The translations under genes and the position numbers were made by a program. Below the pieces are notes generated by a model. That model searched no databases, was not told the DNA's origin, and worked only from the letters and a program-made list of their open reading frames with translations. A stretch of 64,000 bases of DNA from contig NZ_FSRE01000001.1 in NCBI RefSeq assembly GCF_900141795.1, positions 533,712 through 597,711 of the forward strand, given 5' to 3'. Source of the stretch: Sulfurivirga caldicuralii (GTDB taxonomy: Bacteria; Pseudomonadota; Gammaproteobacteria; Thiomicrospirales; Thiomicrospiraceae). Below, one piece after another: positions 41,359 to 49,927 of this stretch; positions within the stretch are counted from its first letter, which is position 1, and each line of letters begins with the position of its first letter.

Positions 41359-42623
41359 TGATGGTGCGTGCTGTCCTGTTTCGCCCCGTGCTGTTTCTAT
41401 TGTTGTGTGTGGCGCAGGCCGTCGCCGTGGCAGCCCCTGCGTGTGAGCAGGCCGATGATCAGGGCTGTGTGATTTCCCGGGGCATGGCGAGTTATCAGGG
41501 CAAGGACACCGCATGGGCTCGGCAGATGGCCTTGCGTCAGGCCCTGGAAAATGCAGCCTTGCACTGCAATGCCGAGGTGAGCAGCCTTCAGCAGGCAGAA
41601 AACTTTCAGCTGACCCACTCTCAGGTAAGCGTGCGCACTCGCGCCGTGGTCAGGGGCTTCAATATTCTTGAGGAGGATGCGGATCCCGAGACGCATCTTT
41701 ATACGGTACGCGTCAAGGCGTGCCTTGCCCCAGCCAAATCCGCATGCTCCAATCCCATGGCGGCCGACTACATGCCGCGCGTGGTGATCGTGACGCCCGC
41801 CCTCATTGACCCTTATCAGGCGCGGGACCTGCGGGAGCTGTTGCCGGGCTGGGTAAGCGGGCTGGAAGCCGCTTTCCGTCAACAGGGATATCGGAATGTC
41901 ACCACCGATGACATCGATGCAGGACTCTTTCCGGGAGCTCAGGTGAGACCGAATCTGGATCCGGCTGTGCTCGAGCGGCTGCAGGAAGATACCGGAGCAC
42001 AGTTTGCCCTGCTGACGGTTTTTCGGGATCTTTCCACGCAGTATCAGCCGGACAATCCCTATATTCCGGATGCAGTGGAGCAGGTGGGGCACAAGATCGC
42101 GCGCAGTTATACCTATGATGAATCCCCCAATACACGCATCGTTTCGGTGGACTGGTACCTGGTGGATGTCAACCATGGCCGCATCGTCCGCCAGGGGCAT
42201 ATCGACTGCGTGGCAAAAGGGGCGGTGCGGGTAAGCCGCGATCTCGTGTTTGGCAGTGGTGCCTTTGCTGCCACGCCGACAGGGCGTGCACTGATGGACG
42301 CCTTGCAGGCGGAGCTTCGGCAGGCGCTTGATCCGTTGAAGTGTGCCGTGCTCGCGAGTCGCATCCTTGAAGTTCGCAACGAAAACGGCAAGAAGCAGGT
42401 CATCTTTTTCGCCACACCCGAAAGCGGATTGCGCAAAGGGGATCAGCTGACTGTTTACCATCGTCAGGGGGCAGAGGTGCGCATGGGTGGGCGCAATCTG
42501 GGTGCCGATGAGGTGCCGGCTGGCTTCGTGCGTGTGGTGCGGGTGCTGGATCGCTTTGCCATCGCCGAGGTGATCGCAGAAAAGGAGCCGCTGAGCGTGG
42601 GCGACTGGCTGCGCAGCTGGTAA
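41358..42623 (+). CDS. flgT: FlgT-like flagellar H-ring protein
   Basis: FlgT forms the H ring around the basal body in Vibrio and supports outer-ring assembly and stator stability. The 421 residues have a Sec signal peptide (hydrophobic core up to AVAVAA, about residue 27). An N-terminal domain shows the FlgT pattern ASYQGKDTAWARQMALRQAL, followed by a central domain and a C-terminal domain (GLRKGDQLTVYH, AIAEVI). The start could be GTG 41355, ATG 41358 or ATG 41361; I chose 41358, which overlaps cheV. A terminator follows. Assignment rests on domain style and flagellar context. Confidence 0.7.
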   Translation: MMVRAVLFRPVLFLLLCVAQAVAVAAPACEQADDQGCVISRGMASYQGKDTAWARQMALRQALENAALHCNAEVSSLQQAENFQLTHSQVSVRTRAVVRGFNILEEDADPETHLYTVRVKACLAPAKSACSNPMAADYMPRVVIVTPALIDPYQARDLRELLPGWVSGLEAAFRQQGYRNVTTDDIDAGLFPGAQVRPNLDPAVLERLQEDTGAQFALLTVFRDLSTQYQPDNPYIPDAVEQVGHKIARSYTYDESPNTRIVSVDWYLVDVNHGRIVRQGHIDCVAKGAVRVSRDLVFGSGAFAATPTGRALMDALQAELRQALDPLKCAVLASRILEVRNENGKKQVIFFATPESGLRKGDQLTVYHRQGAEVRMGGRNLGADEVPAGFVRVVRVLDRFAIAEVIAEKEPLSVGDWLRSW

Positions 42624-42651
42624 GCCGAGCAGACATTCCATTTTTTCAAGG

Positions 42652-42672
42652 CGCGCTTCGGCGCGTTTTTTT
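42652..42672 (+). terminator. Terminator after the flgT-like gene
   Basis: CGCGC-TTCG-GCGCG followed by seven T. Confidence 0.85.
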
Positions 42673-42690
42673 GTGTCTAGAAGAAAAGGC

Positions 42691-42717
42691 TAAAGTTTTG
42701 CCGCCTGCTGCCGATAG
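42691..42717 (+). promoter_or_regulatory. Sigma28 promoter upstream of flgB
   Basis: TAAAGTTT (42691-42698), 11 bp, GCCGATAG (42710-42717): one mismatch to the E. coli FliA consensus. Confidence 0.75.
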
Positions 42718-42766
42718 CGGCAACTTTTTGCCGACTTTAGTAAAAAAACATCCTTTTCGCACGTTT

Positions 42767-42781
42767 TGGCATTGGCCTTGC
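42767..42781 (+). promoter_or_regulatory. Sigma54 promoter of the flgBCDE operon
   Basis: TGGCAT-TGGCC-TTGC with GG and GC at -24/-12 spacing, 36 bp before flgB. Confidence 0.8.
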
Positions 42782-42816
42782 TTAATCCCTTCACAGAAGA
42801 AGGGAGTGTTGGAAAC

Positions 42817-43224
42817 ATGGCACATTCACTGTTTGGCATTCATGAGCAGGCACTGCAGGTTCGTTCCGAGCGCGCCAAGCTGCTGGCACAGAATCTAGCC
42901 AATGCCGATACCCCAAACTACAAGGCACGGGATATAGATTGGCGGGGTGCGCTCACGCAGGCGCAGCAGGGGCTGAAGAGCGAGCCGCCGGTGCATCTGG
43001 CTCGTACGAACTCACGGCATATCGATGCCCAGGGCGAGCCGATGGATGGTGATTCATTTGTCAAATACCGTATGCCGACCCAGCCTTCGCTGGATGGCAA
43101 TACGGTAGAGCCGCACATTGAAAAGGCGCAGTTCATGGAGAACGCCATCCAGTATCAGACTACGCTGGAATTTATCAACGGGCGCATCAAGGGCATCCGT
43201 AACGCCCTGCGCGGCGGTAACTGA
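42817..43224 (+). CDS. flgB: Flagellar proximal rod protein FlgB
   Basis: FlgB is the first rod subunit, joining the MS ring to the rod. The 135 residues carry the rod-family N-terminal motif AQNLANADTPNYKARD and the helical C-terminus. I chose ATG 42817 rather than the earlier in-frame start, because it matches the family N-terminus and clears the sigma54 promoter. It is the first gene of flgBCDE. Confidence 0.95.
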   Translation: MAHSLFGIHEQALQVRSERAKLLAQNLANADTPNYKARDIDWRGALTQAQQGLKSEPPVHLARTNSRHIDAQGEPMDGDSFVKYRMPTQPSLDGNTVEPHIEKAQFMENAIQYQTTLEFINGRIKGIRNALRGGN

Positions 43225-43237
43225 GGGAGCATGAGCC

Positions 43238-43657
43238 ATGAGCATGTTTGACATCCTCGACATTTCAGCCACGGGCATGCATGCCCAGACCGTGCGGCTG
43301 AATACCACCGCCTCCAATCTGGCCAATGCCGATTCGGTCAGTTCCAATGCCGAGGAAACCTATCGGGCGAAAAAACCGGTTTTTCAGACGATTCTGGAGT
43401 CCCAGGCCGAAACGGGCATTGATCCACGCGGGGGCGTGCGTATCAAGGAGATTGTGGAGTCGCAGGCACCGCTGAAAATGGAGTACAACCCCAACCACCC
43501 CATGGCAAACAAGGACGGCTATATCTTTCGACCCAACGTCAATGTGGTGGAAGAGATGGCCGACATGCTGTCTGCTTCGCGCTCCTATCAGACCAATATC
43601 GAAGTAATGAATACCTCCAAGCAGCTGATGCTGCGCACCATCCAGCTGGGCAAATAA
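43238..43657 (+). CDS. flgC: Flagellar proximal rod protein FlgC
   Basis: FlgC is a rod subunit. The 139 residues start MSMFDILDISATGMHAQTVR and contain TASNLANADSVSSNAEETYR and the C-terminal YQTNIEVMNTSKQLMLRTI helix typical of the family. It lies 13 bp after flgB and 11 bp before flgD. Confidence 0.96.
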   Translation: MSMFDILDISATGMHAQTVRLNTTASNLANADSVSSNAEETYRAKKPVFQTILESQAETGIDPRGGVRIKEIVESQAPLKMEYNPNHPMANKDGYIFRPNVNVVEEMADMLSASRSYQTNIEVMNTSKQLMLRTIQLGK

Positions 43658-43668
43658 GGAACTGAATC

Positions 43669-44376
43669 ATGGAGATAAATACCGCTCCCACATTACCCAC
43701 GACGCAGCCCTCACCCGATGAGCTGCTGTCTGCGCTCAATGCGCCATCGGACCCGTCGAAACTTAAAAATGGCATGCAGCAGCTGGGGCAGGAAGATTTC
43801 CTGCGCCTGTTGACCACGCAGTTGCAAAACCAGGACCCAACCGATCCGCTGGATCCCAAGGACATGATCACCGACCTGACCGGCTTCAACCAGCTGGAAG
43901 CGACGCTGAAGCTCAACAAGTCCATGGCCGAAGTGGTGCAGGGCTTTGCCAATCTGCAGACCATGCAGGCGGCCACGCTGATCGGCAAGCATGTGAAGGT
44001 TCAGGCAGAGTCGCTGGAGCATGTGGCAGGACAGCCGGAGCAGATCAAGCTGGATATTGCCACCCCTCTCAAGGATGCGAAGTTGGTTATCAGTGACGGC
44101 AGTGGCGTAGTGAAAGAGATGGATCTTGGCACGGTCAATGCAGGAGAGCAGGTGATTAACTGGGATGGCACGGACAGCCTTGGGCAGAATGTGCCGGCCG
44201 GGCCCTACAAGGTAATCGCCTACGGCGAAGATGAAAACGGTGAGATTCAGAGCATTGCCACTATTTTGCCCACTCGGGTGACCAGTGTGGCCATCCAGGA
44301 TGGCGGCACCTTGAAGTTGACCTTGGCCACGGGCGAAGTGGTTGACATGAATAACGTGCGCGAGATTTCACAATAA
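43669..44376 (+). CDS. flgD: Hook assembly scaffold protein FlgD
   Basis: FlgD caps the growing hook and is absent from the finished structure. The 235 residues contain the N-terminal segment LGQEDFLRLLTTQLQNQDPT, a FlgD Ig-like/Tudor region with VNWDGTDSLGQNVPAGPYK-type loops, and a normal length. It lies between flgC and flgE. Confidence 0.95.
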   Translation: MEINTAPTLPTTQPSPDELLSALNAPSDPSKLKNGMQQLGQEDFLRLLTTQLQNQDPTDPLDPKDMITDLTGFNQLEATLKLNKSMAEVVQGFANLQTMQAATLIGKHVKVQAESLEHVAGQPEQIKLDIATPLKDAKLVISDGSGVVKEMDLGTVNAGEQVINWDGTDSLGQNVPAGPYKVIAYGEDENGEIQSIATILPTRVTSVAIQDGGTLKLTLATGEVVDMNNVREISQ

Positions 44377-44419
44377 ATCACAATCAAACAAAGAGATATC
44401 ACACAAGGGAGATGAGACG

Positions 44420-46060
44420 ATGGGTGTGGCTTACGACTTGACAGCATTGAGCGGCATCAACGGTGCCTCGCAGGGCATGGCGGTGATTTCCAACAACCTG
44501 GCCAATGCGCAGACTTTTGCCTTCAAGAGTTCCCGGGCCGAGTTCGCCGACATTTTTTCCGGAGCACAGACCAACCCGGGACGGGGCGTGCGCGTCAATG
44601 CCATTACCCAGGACTTCAGCCAGGGGGCGGTGATGCAGACAGGCCGTGAACTGGATATGGCCATCGACGGGGAAGGATTCTTCATTTTGGAAGACCAGAG
44701 CGGCAAGTATCCCCAGCTGTACACCCGCAACGGCTCGTTCAAGGTGGACAAGGACGGCTACCTGACAACCCAGGACGGCAACAAGGTGCTGGGCTACCTG
44801 CGCAACGATGCCCTTTCCACCGAAACCAATCCCGTTTTCGATACCGCTCTGAATCCCATTGACCTGGATGAGTTGAACAAGACGCCGCGGGCGACCGATG
44901 AGATGCAGTTCGACATCAATCTGGATGGCGAGGCGACACCCAACCTTGTTAATGGCGCGGATCCCAATAATATTGCGGTAGGGGATTCGGTCGGTGACAC
45001 GGACAATCTGAAAAAGCTGATTGCGCCCAAGGGCGACTCCATCAATCCAGGTACTCCAAACGGCAGCTACAACGGCTTTCCCGATTTTTCCACCAACAAG
45101 ATCGTCTATGATTCGCTGGGCGGCGAGCACCGTCTGACCGCCAACTACTATAAGCGTGGCGTCGTCAGCTCGGCATCCGACCTGGACCTGGACGGCGATG
45201 CTAACAATGACAAGTATACCAGCTGGATCGTGCAGTATACGATGGAGGACAAGGATCCCGCCACCGGTGAATGGAAAACCTCCGGCTGGCGCTATGATCC
45301 CGCTTCAGCCGATCTGAACGGGGCGACCGCAGACTCGGGCCAGGTGTTTGAACTGATCTTCGACACCAATGGCAAACTGGTCAGGACCTACATGCCTGAC
45401 TACACCAATGTCCAGGGCCCGACCGATTCAAACGCCAACGGCACGCCCGACGATCCGCTGCCCCATACATCCTGGGTCGATGTGACTGGCAACCCCGCCA
45501 TGCAGTGGATCGTCGGCAAGTGGCAGGACACCGGCGGTGATGGGGTCTACACGCCCGGCACGGATACCTTCACGCCCTCCACCGGTGCCACCGACCCGCT
45601 GGGCAATCCCAAGGCGACAACCCTGGAAATCAAGCTGGATGTGAGCCCGATGACGATGTATTCCGGCACCTACAATGTGCGCGGCGTGACTCAGAACGGC
45701 TACAAGGTGGGTGATCTGGTCGGCCTGTCAACGGGCCGTGACGGTGTGATCGAGGCACGCTACTCCAATGGTCGCTCCGTGCCGGTGGCGAAACTGGCGC
45801 TGGCTAATTTCACCGACAAGAACGCGCTGGAAAAACTGGGCGGCCAGACCTACGCGGAAACCTACCAGTCCGGCCCGCCCAGCATGAGCTCGCCGTCGCA
45901 GAACGGCTTTGGTTCGCTGGTGTCCGGCGCCATCGAGTCCTCCAATGTGGATGTGGCCAATGAGCTGGTGAACCTGATTCAGACCCAGCGCATGTATCAG
46001 GCCAGTGCGCAGGTGATCTCCACCTCCAAGCAGCTTACGCAGACCATCCTCAACCTGTAA
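44420..46060 (+). CDS. flgE: Flagellar hook protein FlgE
   Basis: FlgE polymerises into the hook, the universal joint of the flagellum. The 546 residues are longer than the 403 of Salmonella and carry an expanded central domain rich in Asp, Asn and Thr. The conserved ends are present: ISNNLANAQTFAFKSSRAEF at the N-terminus and YQASAQVISTSKQLTQTILN at the C-terminus. The leader ACACAAGGGA (44401-44410) provides the ribosome-binding site and resembles a CsrA target. A strong terminator follows. Confidence 0.96.
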   Translation: MGVAYDLTALSGINGASQGMAVISNNLANAQTFAFKSSRAEFADIFSGAQTNPGRGVRVNAITQDFSQGAVMQTGRELDMAIDGEGFFILEDQSGKYPQLYTRNGSFKVDKDGYLTTQDGNKVLGYLRNDALSTETNPVFDTALNPIDLDELNKTPRATDEMQFDINLDGEATPNLVNGADPNNIAVGDSVGDTDNLKKLIAPKGDSINPGTPNGSYNGFPDFSTNKIVYDSLGGEHRLTANYYKRGVVSSASDLDLDGDANNDKYTSWIVQYTMEDKDPATGEWKTSGWRYDPASADLNGATADSGQVFELIFDTNGKLVRTYMPDYTNVQGPTDSNANGTPDDPLPHTSWVDVTGNPAMQWIVGKWQDTGGDGVYTPGTDTFTPSTGATDPLGNPKATTLEIKLDVSPMTMYSGTYNVRGVTQNGYKVGDLVGLSTGRDGVIEARYSNGRSVPVAKLALANFTDKNALEKLGGQTYAETYQSGPPSMSSPSQNGFGSLVSGAIESSNVDVANELVNLIQTQRMYQASAQVISTSKQLTQTILNL

Positions 46061-46090
46061 TGCTTTAATCATTTAATTTTTCTGGTCGGT

Positions 46091-46116
46091 TGCCGGCAAT
46101 TTTTGCCGGCTTTTTT
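46091..46116 (+). terminator. Terminator after flgE
   Basis: GCCGGC-AATTTTT-GCCGGC followed by six T. An adjacent palindrome, ATGGCAAAAATTTGCCAT (46117-46134), follows. Confidence 0.85.
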
Positions 46117-46139
46117 ATGGCAAAAATTTGCCATAACTT

Positions 46140-46166
46140 TTATCGGCCAACTTTCGTGAAACTTTA
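46140..46166 (-). promoter_or_regulatory. Consensus sigma28 promoter pointing antisense to flgE
   Basis: On the minus strand TAAAGTTT (46166-46159), 11 bp, GCCGATAA (46147-46140): a perfect match to the FliA consensus, directed toward the 3' end of flgE. Its -35 lies in the 16-bp palindrome AACTTTAGCTAAAGTT (46160-46175). Confidence 0.7.
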
Positions 46167-46174
46167 GCTAAAGT

Positions 46175-46189
46175 TGGCACGCTCTTCGC
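46175..46189 (+). promoter_or_regulatory. Sigma54 promoter of the flgFGH operon
   Basis: TGGCAC-GCTCT-TCGC with correct -24/-12 spacing. One mismatch in the -12 element. Confidence 0.75.
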
Positions 46190-46222
46190 TATAACTTCAT
46201 CGACACCAACGTCAGGCGTCAA

Positions 46223-46324
46223 GTCGCTGACACACAAGGGAACGATATAAAACCAAATGGTGTCCCGGGTGGTCCAGGCCACCCGGATTTATCTACACCA
46301 GAAAAAACGTTATACAAGGGACGT
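46223..46324 (+). promoter_or_regulatory. flgF 5' leader with two ACAAGGGA sites flanking a hairpin
   Basis: GTCGCTGACACACAAGG (46223-46239) recurs with one change at 48795-48811 before flgI, at the same distance from the sigma54 promoter. Then come a perfect 8-bp hairpin, CCGGGTGG/CCACCCGG (46265-46286), and ATACAAGGGACGT (46312-46324) over the flgF ribosome-binding site. Both sites resemble the CsrA consensus RUACARGGAUGU. Confidence 0.45.
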
Positions 46325-46328
46325 GACC

Positions 46329-47081
46329 ATGGACAGAATGGTCTACATAGCCATGAGTGGCGCCAAGGAGGTAATGTTGGCCCAGGCCAACAACGCCAAC
46401 AACCTGGCCAATGCCACCACCGATGGCTTTAAGAAGGACTTCAATCAGTTCCGCGCCATGCATGTGGAAGGGCCGGGCTGGGATGACCGCGCCTATGCGC
46501 TGGATGAGCGCCCGGCCACGGATTTCACACCGGGACCGGTCAAGGTCACCGGGCGCGACCTGGATGTGGTGGTGCCCAACGGGTTCCTCGCTATTCAGGC
46601 ACCGGACGGCACCGAAGCTTACACCCGTACCGCCAGTATGAGCGTGCTGGAAAACGGTGATCTGGTGGATGCCCATGGCAACCCTATTCTGAATATCACC
46701 GGAGCGCCCATTTTTCTGCCACCCTACCGCAAGATCGACATCGGCCAGGATGGCACCATTTCCATCGTGCCTGCCGATGCTCCCAACAATAACCCCGTTG
46801 TAGTGGATCAGCTGCGCATGGTGTCTCCCAATGTAAAGGATCTGGAAAAGGGACTGGATGGCTATATCCGTTTGAAGCCCGGGGTGCTGCAGGGTGAGGA
46901 AGGGCTGGTGCGTGCAGATCTGCATCTGATCAAGGGCGCGCTGGAAGGCTCCAATGTCAATGTGGCCGAAGCGCTGACCACCATGCTGGCCCTGTCGCGC
47001 AAATACGAGATGCAGGTGAAGATGATGCAGACGGCCAAGCAGCATGCCGCCGAATCGGACAAGCTGCTGCGTCTGAGCTAA
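46329..47081 (+). CDS. flgF: Flagellar proximal rod protein FlgF
   Basis: FlgF is a rod subunit. The 250 residues start MDRMVYIAMSGAKEVMLAQ and include ANNLANATTDGFKKDFNQFR and the C-terminal helix ALSRKYEMQVKMMQTAKQHA. An in-frame ATG at 46257 would add 24 residues, but ATG 46329 matches the family and follows AAGGGA. It is transcribed from the sigma54 promoter at 46175 and followed by flgG after 12 bp. Confidence 0.95.
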   Translation: MDRMVYIAMSGAKEVMLAQANNANNLANATTDGFKKDFNQFRAMHVEGPGWDDRAYALDERPATDFTPGPVKVTGRDLDVVVPNGFLAIQAPDGTEAYTRTASMSVLENGDLVDAHGNPILNITGAPIFLPPYRKIDIGQDGTISIVPADAPNNNPVVVDQLRMVSPNVKDLEKGLDGYIRLKPGVLQGEEGLVRADLHLIKGALEGSNVNVAEALTTMLALSRKYEMQVKMMQTAKQHAAESDKLLRLS

Positions 47082-47093
47082 GGAGAGTGAGCC

Positions 47094-47885
47094 ATGATTC
47101 GTGCAATGTATGTCGCCAAAACCGGCCTTGAGGCTCAGCAGACCCGTCTGGCCGCCATTTCCAACAACCTGGCCAATGCCAACACCTATGGCTACAAGGC
47201 CGGGCGTGCCGAATTCGAAGATCTGCTCTATCAGAACGTGCGTCAGCCGGGTGCGCAGAGTACCCAGGACGAGGCCAATACGCTGCCATCCGGCCTGCAG
47301 CTGGGCACCGGCGTGAAAACCGTCGGCGTGCAGAAGCTGCATACCCAGGGCAACCTGATCATGACGCAGCAGCAGCTGGATGTGGCCATCAATGGCAAGG
47401 GCTTCTTTCAGGTGCTGGACCAGAACGGGCAGATCATGTACACCCGTGACGGCTCGTTTCAGCTGAACCAGAATGGGGATATCGTCACCAGTTCCGGTTA
47501 TCTGCTGGAGCCCAATATCAATGTGCCGCAAAACGCTACTGAGATCATGATTTCGCAGGATGGGCAGGTGTCGGTGCGTGTACCCGGTGATATCGCGCCC
47601 AATGTAATCGGCCAGATTCAGCTGGCCACCTTCATCAATCCGGCGGGTCTGGAAAGCATTGGTCAGAACTTCTACCGGGAAACCCAGGCTTCCGGGGCAC
47701 CCACGGTAAACAACCCGGGGACTGAGGATGCGGGGAGTGTGATTCAGGGGGCGCTGGAGGCGTCCAACGTGAATACGGCCGAGGAGCTGATCAACATGAT
47801 CGAAGCACAGCGTACCTACGAAATGAACTCCAAGACCATCGCCGCCGCCGACGGCATGCTCAAGTTCCTCAATAACACCGTCTGA
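47094..47885 (+). CDS. flgG: Flagellar distal rod protein FlgG
   Basis: FlgG forms the distal rod that crosses the periplasm. The 263 residues (about the usual 260) start MIRAMYVAKTGLEAQQTRLA, with ISNNLANANTYGYKAGRAEF, and end with IEAQRTYEMNSKTIAAADGM. AGGAGAGTG precedes the start. Confidence 0.97.
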   Translation: MIRAMYVAKTGLEAQQTRLAAISNNLANANTYGYKAGRAEFEDLLYQNVRQPGAQSTQDEANTLPSGLQLGTGVKTVGVQKLHTQGNLIMTQQQLDVAINGKGFFQVLDQNGQIMYTRDGSFQLNQNGDIVTSSGYLLEPNINVPQNATEIMISQDGQVSVRVPGDIAPNVIGQIQLATFINPAGLESIGQNFYRETQASGAPTVNNPGTEDAGSVIQGALEASNVNTAEELINMIEAQRTYEMNSKTIAAADGMLKFLNNTV

Positions 47886-47898
47886 TGAGGGGTAAGCC

Positions 47899-48594
47899 AT
47901 GAACGCACTGCGCATACTGCTTGCACTGACCGCCACCGCCGCACTGGTGGGGTGCTCCACCGCGCCGGAGCGGATGGAAAAATTCAGCTACGAGCCCTAT
48001 TACCCGCCAGGTGCGGTCAAGAAGACCTCGCCTAAGAATGGATCGTTGTATCAACCTCACCAGGCGATGACCTTGTTCGATGACGCCAGCGCCCACAATG
48101 TAGGCGACATCATCACCATCAACCTGATCGAAAGCTTCAAGGCGAAGAAGAAGGATGAGGCGAAATACAACAGGAGCAACGATTACGATGGCGGCTCAGT
48201 CAAGCTGTTCGGTCGCACCGACAGTCAGATCCTGAAAGAAGCAACAGGCTTTTTCAATCCGCTCTCCATTTCGGGCTCCAAGACCGCCTTTAACGGCAAG
48301 AGTGATGTGAAACAGGACTCCAGCATTACCGGCAAGATCGCCGTAATGGTGACCGAAGTGCTGCCCAACGGCAATCTGGTGGTGCGGGGGGAAAAGTGGA
48401 TTACGGTATCCGATGGGGAAGAGGTGGTGCGCTTTGCCGGCATCATCCGTCCACAAGACATCCAGCCCGACAACACCATCGACTCCACCAAGGTGGCGGA
48501 TGTGCGTCTGATCTACAAGGATACCGGCTATGCGGGTGATGTAACCCGACCCAGCGCCGTCAACAAGTGGTTCACCAAATACTGGCCGCTTTGA
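47899..48594 (+). CDS. flgH: Flagellar L-ring protein FlgH
   Basis: FlgH is an outer-membrane lipoprotein that forms the L ring. The 231 residues begin with a lipoprotein signal ending in the lipobox LVGC (acylated Cys19), and include GDIITINLIES and the C-terminal region with VVRGEKWITVSDGEE. The flgFGH transcript ends at a terminator at 48643-48688. Confidence 0.97.
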   Translation: MNALRILLALTATAALVGCSTAPERMEKFSYEPYYPPGAVKKTSPKNGSLYQPHQAMTLFDDASAHNVGDIITINLIESFKAKKKDEAKYNRSNDYDGGSVKLFGRTDSQILKEATGFFNPLSISGSKTAFNGKSDVKQDSSITGKIAVMVTEVLPNGNLVVRGEKWITVSDGEEVVRFAGIIRPQDIQPDNTIDSTKVADVRLIYKDTGYAGDVTRPSAVNKWFTKYWPL

Positions 48595-48642
48595 TGCACA
48601 ACTTTGACTGATCGATCTAAAATTTGGGAAAAATCGTTTCCA

Positions 48643-48688
48643 CACCGGTCTGCTTTTTCTGATCTCCTTTTTGGCAGGCCGGTTTTTT
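48643..48688 (+). terminator. Terminator after flgH
   Basis: ACCGGTCTGC pairs with GCAGGCCGGT (one wobble) around a loop of about 20 bases, followed by T6. Confidence 0.7.
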
Positions 48689-48713
48689 ATGCCCGCAAAC
48701 CGCCGCAACGCTT

Positions 48714-48740
48714 GTTTCGGCCGTTTCTCGTTTTTCTTTA
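48714..48740 (-). promoter_or_regulatory. Sigma28-like promoter pointing antisense to flgH
   Basis: On the minus strand TAAA (48740-48737), 15 bp, GCCGAAAC (48721-48714). Same position and orientation relative to the sigma54 promoter as the one upstream of flgF. Confidence 0.45.
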
Positions 48741-48746
48741 GCTTTT

Positions 48747-48761
48747 TGGCACACCTTCTGC
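48747..48761 (+). promoter_or_regulatory. Sigma54 promoter of the flgIJKL operon
   Basis: TGGCAC-ACCTT-CTGC with correct -24/-12 spacing, one mismatch in the -12 element. Confidence 0.75.
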
Positions 48762-48821
48762 TTCCTTTCATGCGACAGAGACAAAAAGCCGACAGTCGCT
48801 AACACACAAGGAAGCATGACC

Positions 48822-49916
48822 ATGACCAGAAAACTCATCCTCACTGCCCTGTTGCTGATCTCGGCCACTACGGCGTGGGCCGAGCGCATCAAGGATCTTG
48901 CCTTTGTTACCGGCGTCCGCCCCAATATGCTGGTGGGCTACGGTCTCGTGGTTGGTCTCAATGGCAGTGGTGACAAGACCCCCTTTGCCGAGCAGAGCCT
49001 GAAGTCTATGCTCAACAAGTTCGGTATCCATATTCCACCTGGATTGAAGACCAACTCAAAGAATATTGCAGCCGTAGCCGTTCACGCGGAGTTGCCCGCC
49101 TTTGCCAAGCCGGGGCAGAAGATCGATGTGACGGTTTCTTCCTTGGGCAATGCCAAGAGTCTGCGCGGCGGTACGCTGCTGATGACGCCGCTGAAGGGGA
49201 TTGACGGCAATGTCTATGCCATCGCGCAGGGCAATCTGGTGGTCAGTGGTCTGGATGCCAGCGGCGCGGACGGCTCGCGCATCACTGTCAACGTGCCCAG
49301 TGTAGGCCGCATCCCGGACGGCGCGCTGGTGGAGCGTGCGGTACCGACCGGTTTCGAGCGGGGCAACACCATCACTCTTAACCTGCGCACGCCGGATTTC
49401 ACCACCGCCACCCGTCTGATGAATGCCATCAACAAGCAGTTTGGCGAAGGTACCGCCCGCGCACTGGATGCGGACTCCGTCCAGGTGCAGGCACCGCGCA
49501 TTCCATCACAGCGTGTTTCGTTCATTTCCATGCTGGAAAACATCGAAGTGGACCCGGACGATGGTCCGGCGAAAGTGATCGTCAACTCCCGTACCGGCAC
49601 GGTTGTGATCAGCAAGAGTGTGCGCGTCATGCCCGCAGCGGTGACCCACGGAGGACTGACGGTGAAGATTTCGGAAAACAATGTGGTCTCGCAACCCAAC
49701 CCGTTTGCCGGCGGCAATACGCAGGTGACCCCCAGTAGTGCTGTCAATGTGGAAGAAGCGGGTGACAAGCGCATGTTCAAGTTTGGTCCGGGCACCACGC
49801 TGGATCAGATCGTGCAGGCGGTTAACAAGGTGGGGGTAGCCCCCAGTGACCTGGTGGCGATTCTCGAAGCGCTCAAGCAGGCCGGTGCCCTGCAGGCCGA
49901 GCTGATGATCATCTGA
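48822..49916 (+). CDS. flgI: Flagellar P-ring protein FlgI
   Basis: FlgI forms the P ring in the peptidoglycan layer. The 364 residues have a Sec signal peptide (cleaved after TTAWA, near residue 20) followed by [20 protein letters not shown] and GTGDKTPF-like motifs ([12 protein letters not shown]). I chose ATG 48822 over ATG 48816 for the better distance to AAGGAA. FlgA is its chaperone. Confidence 0.97.
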   Translation: MTRKLILTALLLISATTAWAERIKDLAFVTGVRPNMLVGYGLVVGLNGSGDKTPFAEQSLKSMLNKFGIHIPPGLKTNSKNIAAVAVHAELPAFAKPGQKIDVTVSSLGNAKSLRGGTLLMTPLKGIDGNVYAIAQGNLVVSGLDASGADGSRITVNVPSVGRIPDGALVERAVPTGFERGNTITLNLRTPDFTTATRLMNAINKQFGEGTARALDADSVQVQAPRIPSQRVSFISMLENIEVDPDDGPAKVIVNSRTGTVVISKSVRVMPAAVTHGGLTVKISENNVVSQPNPFAGGNTQVTPSSAVNVEEAGDKRMFKFGPGTTLDQIVQAVNKVGVAPSDLVAILEALKQAGALQAELMII

Positions 49917-49927
49917 GGAGGCAAGGC

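Noticed and set aside
42714..42740. Antisense sigma28 promoter upstream of flgB, as seen before flgF and flgI
   Set aside because: The minus-strand reading TAAA-N14-GCCGCTAT is too far from consensus; only the plus-strand site there is convincing.
46257..46328. Longer FlgF starting at ATG 46257
   Set aside because: The 24 extra residues do not fit the rod-protein N-terminus, and ATG 46329 has a better ribosome-binding site. It could still be translated at low level.
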